Part shown: one piece after another, positions 33,985-41,959 of the stretch
Numbering within the stretch: position 1 is the stretch's first letter
How the letters are laid out: each line of letters starts with the position of its first letter
DNA from: Achatina immaculata
Taxonomy: Eukaryota; Mollusca; Gastropoda; Stylommatophora; Achatinidae
DNA length: 64,000 bases
NCBI GenBank assembly: GCA_009760885.1
Contig: CM019707.1
Location: 36,926,234 to 36,990,233 of the forward strand
Direction of reading: 5' to 3'
Program-made: the position numbers and the translations under genes
The notes under the pieces: generated by a model
The model's database searches: none
What the model saw: the letters and a program-made list of their open reading frames with translations, nothing else
What the model was told of the DNA's origin: nothing

Positions 33985-34203
33985 TTGCGTATAGTATAGT
34001 ATAGTATAGTATAGCACAGTATAGTATTGCATAGTATAGCACGGTATAGTATAGTATATTATTGTATAGTATAGTAGTATAGGATGGTATAGTATAGTAT
34101 AATATAGCACTGTATAGTATAGTATAGCACGGTATAATATAGTATTGTATAGCATTGTATAGTATAGTATTTATAGTATAGTATAGTATAGTATAGTATA
34201 GTG
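33985..34203. repeat. (TATAG)n pentanucleotide repeat
   Basis: About 44 units with point variants (GCACGGTATAG). Tyr-Thr-Ile-Leu frames are artefacts. Confidence 0.97.
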
Positions 34204-34269
34204 TAACTAAACACCAGCAAAACATGCGGTCTCTCACACCGTCTTGTACATCAACACAAACAATATTTA

Positions 34270-34530
34270 TATAGATAAATCCCAGACAAAAAAGGAGTAT
34301 AGTATCTAACATTTAGTTTCTACTAGAACTAAAAAAAACGTATAGATTTAACATTCTGTTACAACTTTAACTCAGCAAAACGTATAGTATTTAACATTCT
34401 GCTACAGCTAGAGCTCGACAAAGTATCTAAAATTTTGCTAGATGTAAAATCCGACAAAAGGTGTAGTATCTAACAATTTTGTTACAACTGAAAACGCGAC
34501 AAATAGTATAGTATCTAGCATTTTCGGACA
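34270..34530. repeat. Diverged repeat of about 60 bp
   Basis: Four to five old units around GTATAGTATCTAACATTTTG with AACTAGAAC-CGACAAAA linkers. The TATAG motif links it to the neighbouring pentanucleotide tract. Confidence 0.55.
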
Positions 34531-34684
34531 AGTATACTTCATATGTTTCTTCTACAATAAATAAGAATATTTCCTATACACTAAGAAAGCAAGTTTTGAT
34601 TTCAATTTCATTTACGTTAGTGAACAGAAAAGTTTGAACCATCTTGGCTCTCTTAAAGTATACTTTATTCTTTCCTTGCTTTTG

Positions 34685-34885
34685 AAATACAGGTCACATT
34701 CCAACGTTGAAGGTCACATCACATTCCAACGTTAAAGGTCAAAACACATTCCAGCGTTGAAAATCAAATCACATTCCAACCACGAAGATCAAAATCACAT
34801 CCCGACTTTGAAGGCCAGATCACATTCCAACGGTGAAGGTCAAATCAGATTCCAACGTTGAAGGCCAGATCACATTCCAACGCTT
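34685..34885. repeat. Minisatellite (about 25-30 bp) just upstream of the receptor exon
   Basis: Seven or eight units around CACATTCCAACGTTGAAGGTCA. It ends 13 bp before the ATG of the receptor exon, so it would lie in the 5' UTR or promoter of that gene. Confidence 0.85.
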
Positions 34886-34897
34886 CGCAAGGCCAAC

Positions 34898-35085
34898 ATG
34901 GGGTCGCACAGCATGGCCAACATAACGACCAACAGGGAATGGATTAGAAATTACGAGCACGTTGAAATCCCAATTCCTCAGTTGCCTGCACACTTTCTGG
35001 CTATCTGCACCATCTTGTATGTCTTGATATTTCTCTTAGGGCTCATCGGGAATATCGCAGTCATTTTTGTTGTGTTCCAGTGCAG
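34898..35085 (+). CDS. Peptide GPCR (ETHR/GHSR/TRHR-like), exon 1: N-terminus and TM1
   Basis: ATG at 34898 opens MGSHSMANITTNREWIRNYE; Asn in NIT is a likely glycosylation site. Residues about 35-60 are hydrophobic and contain the class A TM1 signature G-L-I-G-N-I-A-V (Asn 1.50), followed by the basic VFQCR turn into the first intracellular loop. The donor is GTGGGT at 35086, leaving two bases of an Arg codon (phase 2). The next exon supplies A and continues in frame. No earlier exon is needed, but a non-coding one is possible. The protein would be a plasma-membrane receptor for an unknown neuropeptide, coupled to G proteins. Confidence 0.75.
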
Positions 35086-35089
35086 GTGG

Positions 35090-35640
35090 GTCTGCCTGTT
35101 TGTCTGTGTGATGTCTGTTTGTGTGTTTGTGGTGCTTGTTTGAGTCTGTGTGACGTTTGTTTGTCTGTCTATGCCCATGTCTCTGCTTGTCTGTCCGTGC
35201 AGTCTCTGTCTGTGTGAGGTCTGTCTGTTCTCTGTATGATGTACGCCTGTGTGATGTCTGTCTGTTCTCTGCGTGATGTACGTCTGTGTGATGTCTGCAT
35301 GTGCAGTGTTTATGTGATGTCTGTCTGTTTTCTGTATGATGTACGTATGTGTGATGTCTGTCTGTTCTCTGCGTGATGTACGTCTGTGCAATGTCTGTCT
35401 GTGCGATGTATGTTCCTTGCGATATGTATATCGATCTGTGTGATGTCTCTCTGTGTAATTTCTGTTTGTCTGTCTATGCCCCTGTCTGTTTGTCTGTCTG
35501 TGCAGCGTCTTTTTGTTTATCTGTGTGATGTCTGTTCTCTGCGGACGTCTGTCTATGTGATGTCTGTTCTCTGCGGATGTCTGTTCTCTGTCTGATGTCT
35601 GTCTGTGATATCTGTTTGTCTGTAAGAATACATATGTGTA
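35090..35640. repeat. Degenerate TGTC/GTGATG repeat
   Basis: Irregular units such as GTGTGATGTCTGTCTGTTCT and TGCGTGATGTACGTCTG recur at variable spacing. The long minus frame is an artefact. Confidence 0.85.
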
Positions 35641-35784
35641 TTTATGTATCTTTCTACTCTGCGTGTCTGTTTTCATATGCATGTACGTCTATCTCCATAT
35701 GCATATGTTATGTGTTAGTAATGTATGTTGCGTATGTATTTATGCCGGTCTGTCAAGGTATACTCTCAAATGTCAGTATATGAG

Positions 35785-35799
35785 AGAGAAAGAAAGAAA

Positions 35800-35840
<41 letters not shown>

Positions 35841-35842
35841 AG
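35785..35842. repeat. (GAAA)n microsatellite
   Basis: About 14 GAAA units; the same combination of purine repeat plus following sequence occurs at 38500-38615. Confidence 0.95.
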
Positions 35843-35935
35843 ACAAACATACATATCTAAACAAGTGTAAGCAAAGAACCAAGGAGTTGAACAGGTGAAT
35901 TAAAAAGATGAGCCAGAATAGAAAACAAAACAAAA
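35843..35935 (+). repeat. Dispersed repeat matching both flanks of the mariner insertion
   Basis: GACAAACATACATATCTAAA and then CCAAGGAGTTGAACAGGTGA. The first half matches the left flank of the mariner element (38599-38615) and the second half matches its right flank (41863-41935). This copy therefore represents the uninterrupted site. Confidence 0.75.
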
Positions 35936-35981
35936 CGAAAAAGAGTAAATAAATAAAAACGGAGAAGTTAATATATACGCC

Positions 35982-36785
35982 ATGATGGAAGAAATACTAG
36001 AGATTAGATATGCTGATGACACAGTATTACTGTCCACAACACAAAAAGGAACGGAAAAACTAATTATGTCAGTCCGTAAGAACAGCGAAGAGCAAAGCCT
36101 CTATCTTAATGAAAAGAAAACAAAATCGATGACAACTGACAAAACAAACAAGGCAGCTGAAATATGTATCAATGAGGAAAAACTGGAAGAAGTGGAGAGT
36201 TTTGAATATCTTGGATCACTACTAACTAATAATGGAGATACAATGAGGGAAATTAAAAGGAGGACATCTATCGCTCTTCAGAAAGTAAAACAACAAAAGA
36301 ATCTGTGGAGAGGAGCAGACAGAACTACAAAAATAAGATTTTTAAGGTTATGCATCTTTCCCATCGCAACATATGCCTGTGAGACGTGGACACTTAACAA
36401 AACAGCTGAGAAACACATAAATGTCTTTGAATGTAAATACTACAGAAGAGTTCTCCAAATATCGTGGACACAAAAAAGCACAAATATATCCATACTACAA
36501 GAACTTAATATTGAAGAAGGCTGGCTAGTAAAGAGTATAAAAGAGAGAAAACTGAAATATTTTGGACACATTAAACGTCATGATAATCTAGAGAAGACCG
36601 TCTTGGAAGGGTACATAATGGGAAAAAGAAAGAGGATGACCAAGGCGAAGATGGCTGCAAGACGTCGTTGATGATCTGCAAATGGATGCATCTGCAGCTG
36701 GCCATCTTGCTCACAACCGAGAGGCCTACAGGAGAGCTGTTAGGGAGACAAAGTTCCGCAAGGGATATGCAAATGAATGAATGGA
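35982..36785 (+). pseudogene. LINE family 2 RT fragment in the receptor intron
   Basis: Open for 229 codons from the catalytic box EIRYADDTVLLSTTQKGTEK, through ESFEYLGSLLTNNGDTMREI and IATYACETWTLNKTAEKHIN, to LKYFGHIKRHDNLEKTVLEG and GKRKRMTKAKM. A frameshift then separates the terminal part, which ends near AAGGGATATGCAAATGAATG. The first half of RT and the endonuclease are missing. It is less damaged than the copy at 22309. Confidence 0.88.
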
Positions 36786-37029
36786 TGAAAGATGGAAGAA
36801 ATAATTAATTATAGTATTTATTGCGTTCATTAATCTCATAATGATGAAATGAAAGAATAAATGAACGTAATGAAAGATATAATGAATGCGATATAAATAC
36901 GTGTTATTATTGCATGCCTTTTCAAAGGGTGGCTTTTTTTTGGTACTATGTCCTCTTCCGTTTTTAGTCTATGTATGGTAGCCCGTTTTCGGAATCTTAT
37001 AAGTTTTGTTTTAATTTTTGTCATATTAG
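36786..37029. other. Intron 1, end of
   Basis: AT-rich sequence between the LINE tail (GAATGAATGGATGAAAG) and the 3' splice site; nothing else recognised. Confidence 0.5.
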
Positions 37030-37163
37030 ATCCATGCGGACTTCCATAAACTTGCTGTTCATGAACCTGTGTTTGGCGGACCTGTTTGCCCTGGTAATCA
37101 CGGGACCTACGGTGGTGGTGGATATGTTCGCCAAAGAAGCGTGGTACCTGGGAGCTTTCATGT
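37030..37163 (+). CDS. Peptide GPCR, exon 2: TM2 and extracellular loop 1
   Basis: Splicing to exon 1 gives CR-SMRTSINLLFMNLCLADL, with the NLxxAD motif of TM2 (Asp 2.50), then VITGPTVVVDMFAKEAWYLG (ECL1 Trp and Gly) and AFM. The MRT-x-x-N start, the x-P-T-V-V-V-D turn and the E-x-W-x-L-G stretch are most like ETH/TRH/GHS-type receptors, from family knowledge. The exon ends in the first base of the codon that should give the TM3 Cys, at donor GTGAGT (37164-37169, phase 1). Its 134 bp keep the frame. The rest of the receptor (TM3-TM7) is not recognisable downstream. Confidence 0.78.
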
Positions 37164-37169
37164 GTGAGT
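37164..37169 (+). other. 5' splice donor GTGAGT after receptor exon 2
   Basis: Perfect metazoan donor consensus immediately after the coding T at 37163. Translating through would also give Cys, but the frame then runs without TM3 features into the CT-rich repeat. Confidence 0.75.
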
Positions 37170-37299
37170 ACCTTGTGTCCTTCTGTCTTGTATGTCGATG
37201 TGGATGTGGTTTGCTGATGCTGGAGACAACGACGATGCGACGACGACGACGATGATGATGATGATGGCGCTGAGGAGAGACGATGCACCAGTGCACTCA

Positions 37300-37545
37300 C
37301 TACCTTCTTCTTCTTCTCCTCCTCCTTCTTCTTCTTCTTCTTCTCCTCTTCCTCCTCCTTCTTCTTCTTCTTCTTCTCCTCCTCCTCCTCCTCCTTCTAC
37401 TTCTTCTTCTCCTCCTCCTCCTCCTTCTTCTTCTTCTCCTCCTCCTTCTTCTTCTTCTTCTCCTCCTCCTCCTCCTTCTTCTTCTTCTCCTCCTCCTTCT
37501 TCTTCTTCTTCTTCTCCTCCTCCTTCTTTTCTCCTTCTCTGTCTG
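37300..37545. repeat. Pure polypyrimidine (CTT/CTC)n tract
   Basis: About 245 bp with no purine except isolated A at about 37399. Poly-Ser/Pro and poly-Leu frames on plus and poly-Gly/Glu on minus are artefacts. It lies about 130 bp into the receptor's second intron. Confidence 0.97.
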
Positions 37546-37977
37546 CTGAAGCTATTAACGTCCCAGAGAGTTCCAGACATCAGCCCAGAGTAAGATGAGA
37601 GGCCTGGGTAGCTGTCATGTTATGTTTCCCCAGTGTGTCTTTCACCCCATCTATCTCTCTCTTCCCTTGGTCTTCTTCTTGTCCTATGTCCAGATGTTCA
37701 GAGTTGTCTGCCCCTGCCACTGGTTGCTCTGGATTCATGCCTATCACAAGCCCGAACCACCTAACTCTTCTGATTTTCGATGAAGTCCTTGACAGTTATT
37801 GTCCCCACTATTTGCCGGATTGTTTCATTTCGCGCTCGATCCCTTCTTGTCCTGTTTACCATTTTCTCTTTAGCGTTTCATCTCGCGTGCTGTTAACTTT
37901 CTGCCATGGTTTAGCAGCGCATCAAAACTGTGAACTCCTTGGAGGGCAGCCGATCAAGGCACATGCCAGCTCTGAAG
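37546..37977. other. No gene recognised
   Basis: A 151-codon frame at 37617-38072 overlaps a LINE 3' end at its right and has no protein motif. In the minus direction it contains no clear RT motif. Possibly decayed LINE DNA. Confidence 0.4.
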
Positions 37978-38085
37978 TCAGTCAGTCATTTGCAATGTCC
38001 CTTGCGGAACTTTGCCTCCCTAACAGCTCTCCTCTAGACCTCTCGGTTGTAACCAAGATGCCCTGCTGCTGACGCATCCAGGCTC
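37978..38085 (-). pseudogene. LINE family 2, short 3' end
   Basis: Contains the reverse complement of the terminal CAGCAGCAGG-CATCTTG, GAGAGCTGTTAGGGAGGCAA and AAGTTCCGCAAGGGACAT blocks. About 105 bp only. Confidence 0.75.
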
Positions 38086-38156
38086 TGAAGTGCTTTGGAA
38101 AATATGGGAAATGTTTATGTCCAGGCAGAGATATGTGGATGTCGGAAATCTCGCTT

Positions 38157-38425
38157 AACCGTGACTGGCTGAGTGTTTAGGCACTCGGTTTACTAATCTA
38201 GTGGTACCGAGTTCAAGTCCAAGGAGTGGAGATGTTTTTTTTTCTGGTACTACCACACGAAAAACGATCCCAGAGTCCAGCCAGCCTCTAAAATTAGGTA
38301 CTAGAGAAATCTGGGAAGGTAAATGCGGCCACGTGTGATACTGACCACATCACTATCATGTGCCGATGGTCCTGGAAATAAGGGCCTAACATCCCCAGTG
38401 TGTCTTAATGTCATGGAAACTTGGA
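38157..38425 (+). mobile_element. tRNA-Leu/Ser-like SINE
   Basis: A-box TGGCTGAGTGTTTAGGCACT resembles the D arm of class II tRNAs, and the B-box-like GAGTTCAAGTCC follows at 38209. The body has GGTACTACCACACGAAAA, CTGGGAAGGTAAATGCGGCC and ACTGACCACATCAC, the usual SINE body pattern. No acceptor stem pairing was found. Confidence 0.65.
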
Positions 38426-38491
38426 TTTCCCCTTCTTTTTTACCTTTTTTATGCCTAACAGTGAGAAGGGTTCTTGACTGTGTGGCTGTTA

Positions 38492-38499
<8 letters not shown>

Positions 38500-38538
<39 letters not shown>

Positions 38539-38600
38539 GACAAAGAAAGAAAGAAAGAATGAAAGAAAGAAAGAAAGAAAGAATGAAAGAAAGAAAGAAG
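38500..38600. repeat. (GA)n(GAAA)n microsatellite
   Basis: Purine-only tract left of the mariner insertion, equivalent to 35785-35842. Confidence 0.96.
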
Positions 38601-38785
38601 ACAAACATACACATACAAGGTCCGACAATAAAGTAATGAGACTGGTTTTATTATGGCCAAGACAAAAATGCCACCTAAGAAGCAAAGAATGGAATCCAAA
38701 GAGGCAACCTTCATCTATGATCTGGCAAGTTTTCATCGCTGCCATTTTGTTGACCTAGTCAGAGGTGCATTGTTACGTAATCAGC

Positions 38786-39495
38786 ATGGAGCAAAAAGCT
38801 AACATTAAATTCTGTTTAAAACTCAGAAAAAGCGCCATTGAGACAGTTGAATTCATGCGACAAGTTTATGTGGATCATTTTTTATCTCGTGCACAGATAT
38901 TCAGGTGGTATTCACAATTCAAAAGTGGTTTGGAAACGATTACAAATGCAACTAGACATGGACGCCCAATTTCTGTTCGTAATGAGAACTCATTGCAAAA
39001 GTCAAAGAGAACGGATACAAGAAGATCGTTGTTCGACTGTGAGGATTATGGCAGATGAATTTGGTGTTAACCGAGAAACCATTCGTAAAATTTTACTGGA
39101 AGTTTTAGGCAAGAAAAAAGTTTCTTGTCGGTTTCTACCGCATTCGTCGTCTGATGACCAAAAACATCAGCGTGTTAAGTACGCAAAAGGCATCATCAAA
39201 ACGTGTCGCAGAAATAAACATTTCGTAAATTTGATTGATGCAGAGGATGAAACATGGATATTCCACTATAATCCCACAGCTAAACGCCAAAGTGCTCAGT
39301 GGAAGTCATCATCATCACCAAAAGCAAAACCAAATTTTCTTCAAAAGTCGGAAGTGAAGACAATGTTGGTGCGCTTTTACGTCACCAGAGGAGTTATTGA
39401 CAAAGAATTTATTCCAGGGGGACAGACTGTCACTGCCAAAGTTTATTTAAGTATCTTGAAATGCCTCTTGTATGAAAGAAACTCTGTACTGTAGA
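38786..39495 (+). pseudogene. Mariner transposase, N-terminal and first catalytic part
   Basis: Begins MEQKANIKFCLKLRKSAIET, with helix-turn-helix features (YSQFKSGLE, RHGRPIS). A one-base frameshift near 39000 moves the reading to VNRETIRKILLEVLGKKKVS, then AEDETWIFHYNP, where the first catalytic Asp (DET-W) lies, and IPGGQTVTAKVYLSILKCLL. It ends at LYERNSVL, where the SINE begins. Frameshift and interruption make it inactive. Confidence 0.9.
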
Positions 39496-39745
39496 GAGCA
39501 GAATAACAACATAACTCCTTCAGATCATCAGAGGAAGTACCCCCCCCCAGACAAGTGTTTCGGCCCTATTAAACTCCTGACACTCTAAGAGGTGAGGAGG
39601 TGGGCTTCTCTGGGTCATGATTCCCAGAGGTCTTGTTGCTTTTTCCGGTCCCGGGAATGAACCCGTGATCTTCCAGTTGGCACTGCACTTTGAAATGCGT
39701 CTTTAGCAATTTAGCTACGGAGGACTGGTATTAGTTGTGACAAAC
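39485..39745 (-). mobile_element. SINE family A with tRNA-like head
   Basis: Minus strand from 39728: TCCTCCGTAGCTAAATTGCT (acceptor 3' half and A box), then GAAGATCACGGGTTCATTCC (B box), a body with GGGTCATGA, AGAGTGTCAGGAGTTTAA and GGAAGTTC-type blocks, and the 3' end CTCTGATGATCTGAAGGAGT near 39520. The body defines the family also seen at 4692 and 53292. The 3' end abuts the mariner transposase. Confidence 0.75.
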
Positions 39746-40518
39746 GAAATTATTTAAGCTCTCAGTGCTTGTTTCGCATACTCCACTGCCAGCATGAGGC
39801 CTTTTCTGATGTTTCTGAAAGGCTTTTCAATGCCCTTGCTCTTGCTTGTCCCTTTATGCCAATTGCTTACATAGGTCATACGTTGCTACGAATCCTCTCG
39901 CTCCCACTTCTATAGCTATCACTTTTGCCCTGACTCCTGCCCCCCTGCTTTAGTTGCTTGACCAGGTCATTGTACTTCTTACTTTTGAATAGATGCTGCT
40001 CCTCTATTCTTGTTTCGTACGGAACTGTAAGCTCAATCATTATTAGTTCTTGTTTTGCTATGGAGTACACAACAATGTCCGGTCGCATTCCTGTGTTCTT
40101 GATGGCAGTCGGGTATTCTATTCTTGCTGGTAAGTCCACTATCACATCCCAGTCATTTCCATCATCTAGCAGTGATGGTAAGGGAATGTCCCTGATTTCA
40201 ATATTCGATGTCGTACCAGCGCCTATGAAGTATTTAGGTGGGATCTCATCTCTTTTGCTGTTATTTGCTTTATCTTTTGCTCTGTCTACAATGGCAACTA
40301 GTTCCTGCAGCACTCTGTTGTGCCGCCAGGTGTAGCGTTCTTGACCTAATGATACTCTGCATGTTGACAGCATATGTTCCAATGTTTGCCTTTCGTTGCA
40401 GAGAGGGCACTTTGTGTCATCTGATACACCCCATTTGTATAGGTTGGAGCCTGTAGGCAGAAGGTCATAAGTAGCTCTGATGATGAAGCTGAGTCTCAAG
40501 GGTGCCATTTTCCAGATG

Positions 40519-40745
40519 TCATTCCATGTTAGTGATCTCTGCAGGACTTCCTCCCATGTTAGTGATCTCTGCAGGACTTCCTCCCATGTTAGTGATCTCT
40601 GCAGGACTTCCTCCCATGTTAGTGATCTCTGCAGGACTTCCTCCCATGTTAGTGATCTCTGCAGGACTTCCTCCCATGTTAGTGATCTCTGCAGGACTTC
40701 CTCCCATGTTAGTGATCTCTGCAGGACTTCCCCCCATGTTGTCCA
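40519..40745. repeat. 30-bp in-frame tandem repeat inside the RLE LINE
   Basis: About 7.5 nearly perfect units of CCATGTTAGTGATCTCTGCA plus GGACTTCCTC. In the LINE's frame each adds the ten residues EEVLQRSLTW without breaking it. A single unit is expected between WTTWGEVLQRSLTW and NDIWKMAP. Confidence 0.95.
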
Positions 40746-41011
40746 CTGCCCTTGCTGTGATTGTTGGACTGCCTTCTGGACCCGCTTGTCATCCTCTGAA
40801 TTCCTTACTTCGCTGATGATCATATCCCTTCTTTCCTTACAGGAGGCCTTTGACCACCATTTAATTTCACCATGACCAAATCCCCTTCTGTTGGTCTGGG
40901 TGTATCCTATTATTTCTTCCAGCTCCTGTGTTTCCCTAGCTGCGGTCACTTCCTCACTTACTTTCCATTTTCGTCCAGTTTTAAGTGTTTGCTGCACTTC
41001 TCGTACTGCTG

Positions 41012-41215
41012 GATCTGTAGATTCTTGTAGCATCATTGCAAGCCTTGTCTTTCCTACCTTGTATTCTTCAACCACAGATCTGTAGATTCTTGTAGCATCA
41101 TTGCAAGCCTTGTCTTTCCTACCTTGTATTCTTCCACCACAGATCTGTAGATTCTTGTAGCATCATTGCAAATCTTGTCTTTCCTACCTTGTATTCTTCG
41201 ACCACAGATTTGAAT
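41012..41215. repeat. 65-bp tandem repeat inside the RLE LINE
   Basis: Three units of GATCTGTAGATTCTTGTAGC plus ATCATTGCAAGCCTTGTCTT and CCTACCTTGTATTCTTC. As 65 is not a multiple of three, it breaks the LINE frame (EYKVGKTRLAMMLQESTDPA region). Confidence 0.92.
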
Positions 41216-41516
41216 GTAGCTGCAGTTTGCTCTTCCTGCAGGACAGTGCTGCTTCAGTTAATCCTAGTGGTACGCCCAACCACTTTCTTATGGATTTATT
41301 TATCTGTCTTTCGATTGCCTCTACTGTGCCTGTACTTACTTCATAAATGAGTAGTGGCCACATCAATTTTGGAATCAGCACGAACTGGAAGCACTATATT
41401 TTGAACTTCTCCACTAGCCTGCTTTTGTCTATGATGTTCAGTCCTTTCGGTGCCGTGTCCATGACCTGCTTCACCGCGTTTGAGTCTTTCATGGAAGCGT
41501 CATATACCGGGCGATA

Positions 41517-41783
41517 GTTGTACAGGAATTTTTTGCCCCAAAACAAGTGTATGTTCTCAACCATCCACCCTATTCCCCAGGTTTGTCTCCCTGCGACTAT
41601 TTTCTATTCCCAAAATTAAAGTTGTCATTAAAAGGATGCTTCTTTGACGATACTGATGACATCCAAAGGGCCGTAACATCCAGTTAAAGGGCCATACCAA
41701 CAGAATAACTGCAGAGGTCGTTCCAGTGTTTGTTAGATCGTGCCACTCGCTGTACCAATGCACAAGGGGCTCACTTTGAATAA
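41517..41783 (+). pseudogene. Mariner transposase, C-terminal part
   Basis: Reads VQEFFAPKQVYVLNHPPYSP, then GLSPCDYFLFPKLKLSLKG and FDDTDDIQRAVTS, ending AQGAHFE-stop at 41781. PCD carries the third catalytic Asp. Two in-frame TAA codons occur after VTSS and IPTE. The segment that should contain the second catalytic Asp (an HDNAP-like motif) is absent, lost at the insertion. Confidence 0.88.
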
Positions 41784-41862
41784 AATACAGATTATACCTT
41801 CAACTGTTGTTTATTTTATATTTTATGTAATTAGTCTCATTACTTAATTGTCGGACCTTGTA

Positions 41863-41959
41863 GAAACGAGTGTAGCCAAAGATTCAAGGAGCTGAACAGG
41901 TGAACTAAAAAGATGAGCGAGAACAGAAGAAATCAGATCGTTTTTCCAGGCCGTGACTG
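41863..41959. repeat. Right flank of the mariner insertion, shared with 35870-35935
   Basis: CAAGGAGCTGAACAGGTGAA and CTAAAAAGATGAGCGAGAAC match the dispersed repeat in receptor intron 1. Confidence 0.75.

Larger units (their letters stand above)
35086..37029 (+). other. Receptor intron 1 (1944 bp)
   Basis: Begins GTGGGT and ends in a T-rich tract GTTTTAATTTTTG then TCATATTAG. It contains a degenerate TGTC-rich repeat, a (GAAA)n run, a dispersed repeat and a dead LINE family 2 copy. Confidence 0.75.
39745..41516 (-). mobile_element. LINE with restriction-like endonuclease (R2/NeSL/Hero-type), 5'-truncated
   Basis: Minus strand. It starts with NYRPVYDASMKDSNAV and MWPLLIYEVSTGTVEAIERQ (end of RT thumb), passes GHGEIKWWSKASCKERRDMI, the zinc-binding CPLCNERQTLEHMLSTC, then GMRPDIVVY and MIELTVPYE. 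The RPD and E-x-T-V-P motifs are those of the PD-(D/E)xK endonuclease of R2-type elements. The frame is open for 399 codons (41075-39876). After a frameshift near 39930, VGARGFVAT and PFRNIRKGLMLAVEYAKQAL are readable to a stop at 39754. The RT catalytic core is missing. Confidence 0.85.
38616..41860 (+). mobile_element. Mariner-type DNA transposon, interrupted (3245 bp with inserts)
   Basis: Left terminal inverted repeat CAAGGTCCGACAATAAAGTA (38616) pairs with the right one ending CTTAATTGTCGGACCTTG (41860) over 28 bp with one mismatch. Both ends are flanked by TA (38614-38615 and 41861-41862), the mariner target. Without its two inserts (about 39485-41516) the element would be about 1.2 kb, normal for mariner. 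Confidence 0.93.

Noticed and set aside
34978..35682. 234-residue minus-strand Thr/Arg/His-rich frame
   Set aside because: Antisense of receptor exon 1 and the degenerate TGTC repeat in the intron.
39876..41075. Host nuclease gene of 399 codons
   Set aside because: The zinc finger plus RPD/ELTVP motifs and flanking RT thumb identify it as the C-terminus of an RLE-type LINE.
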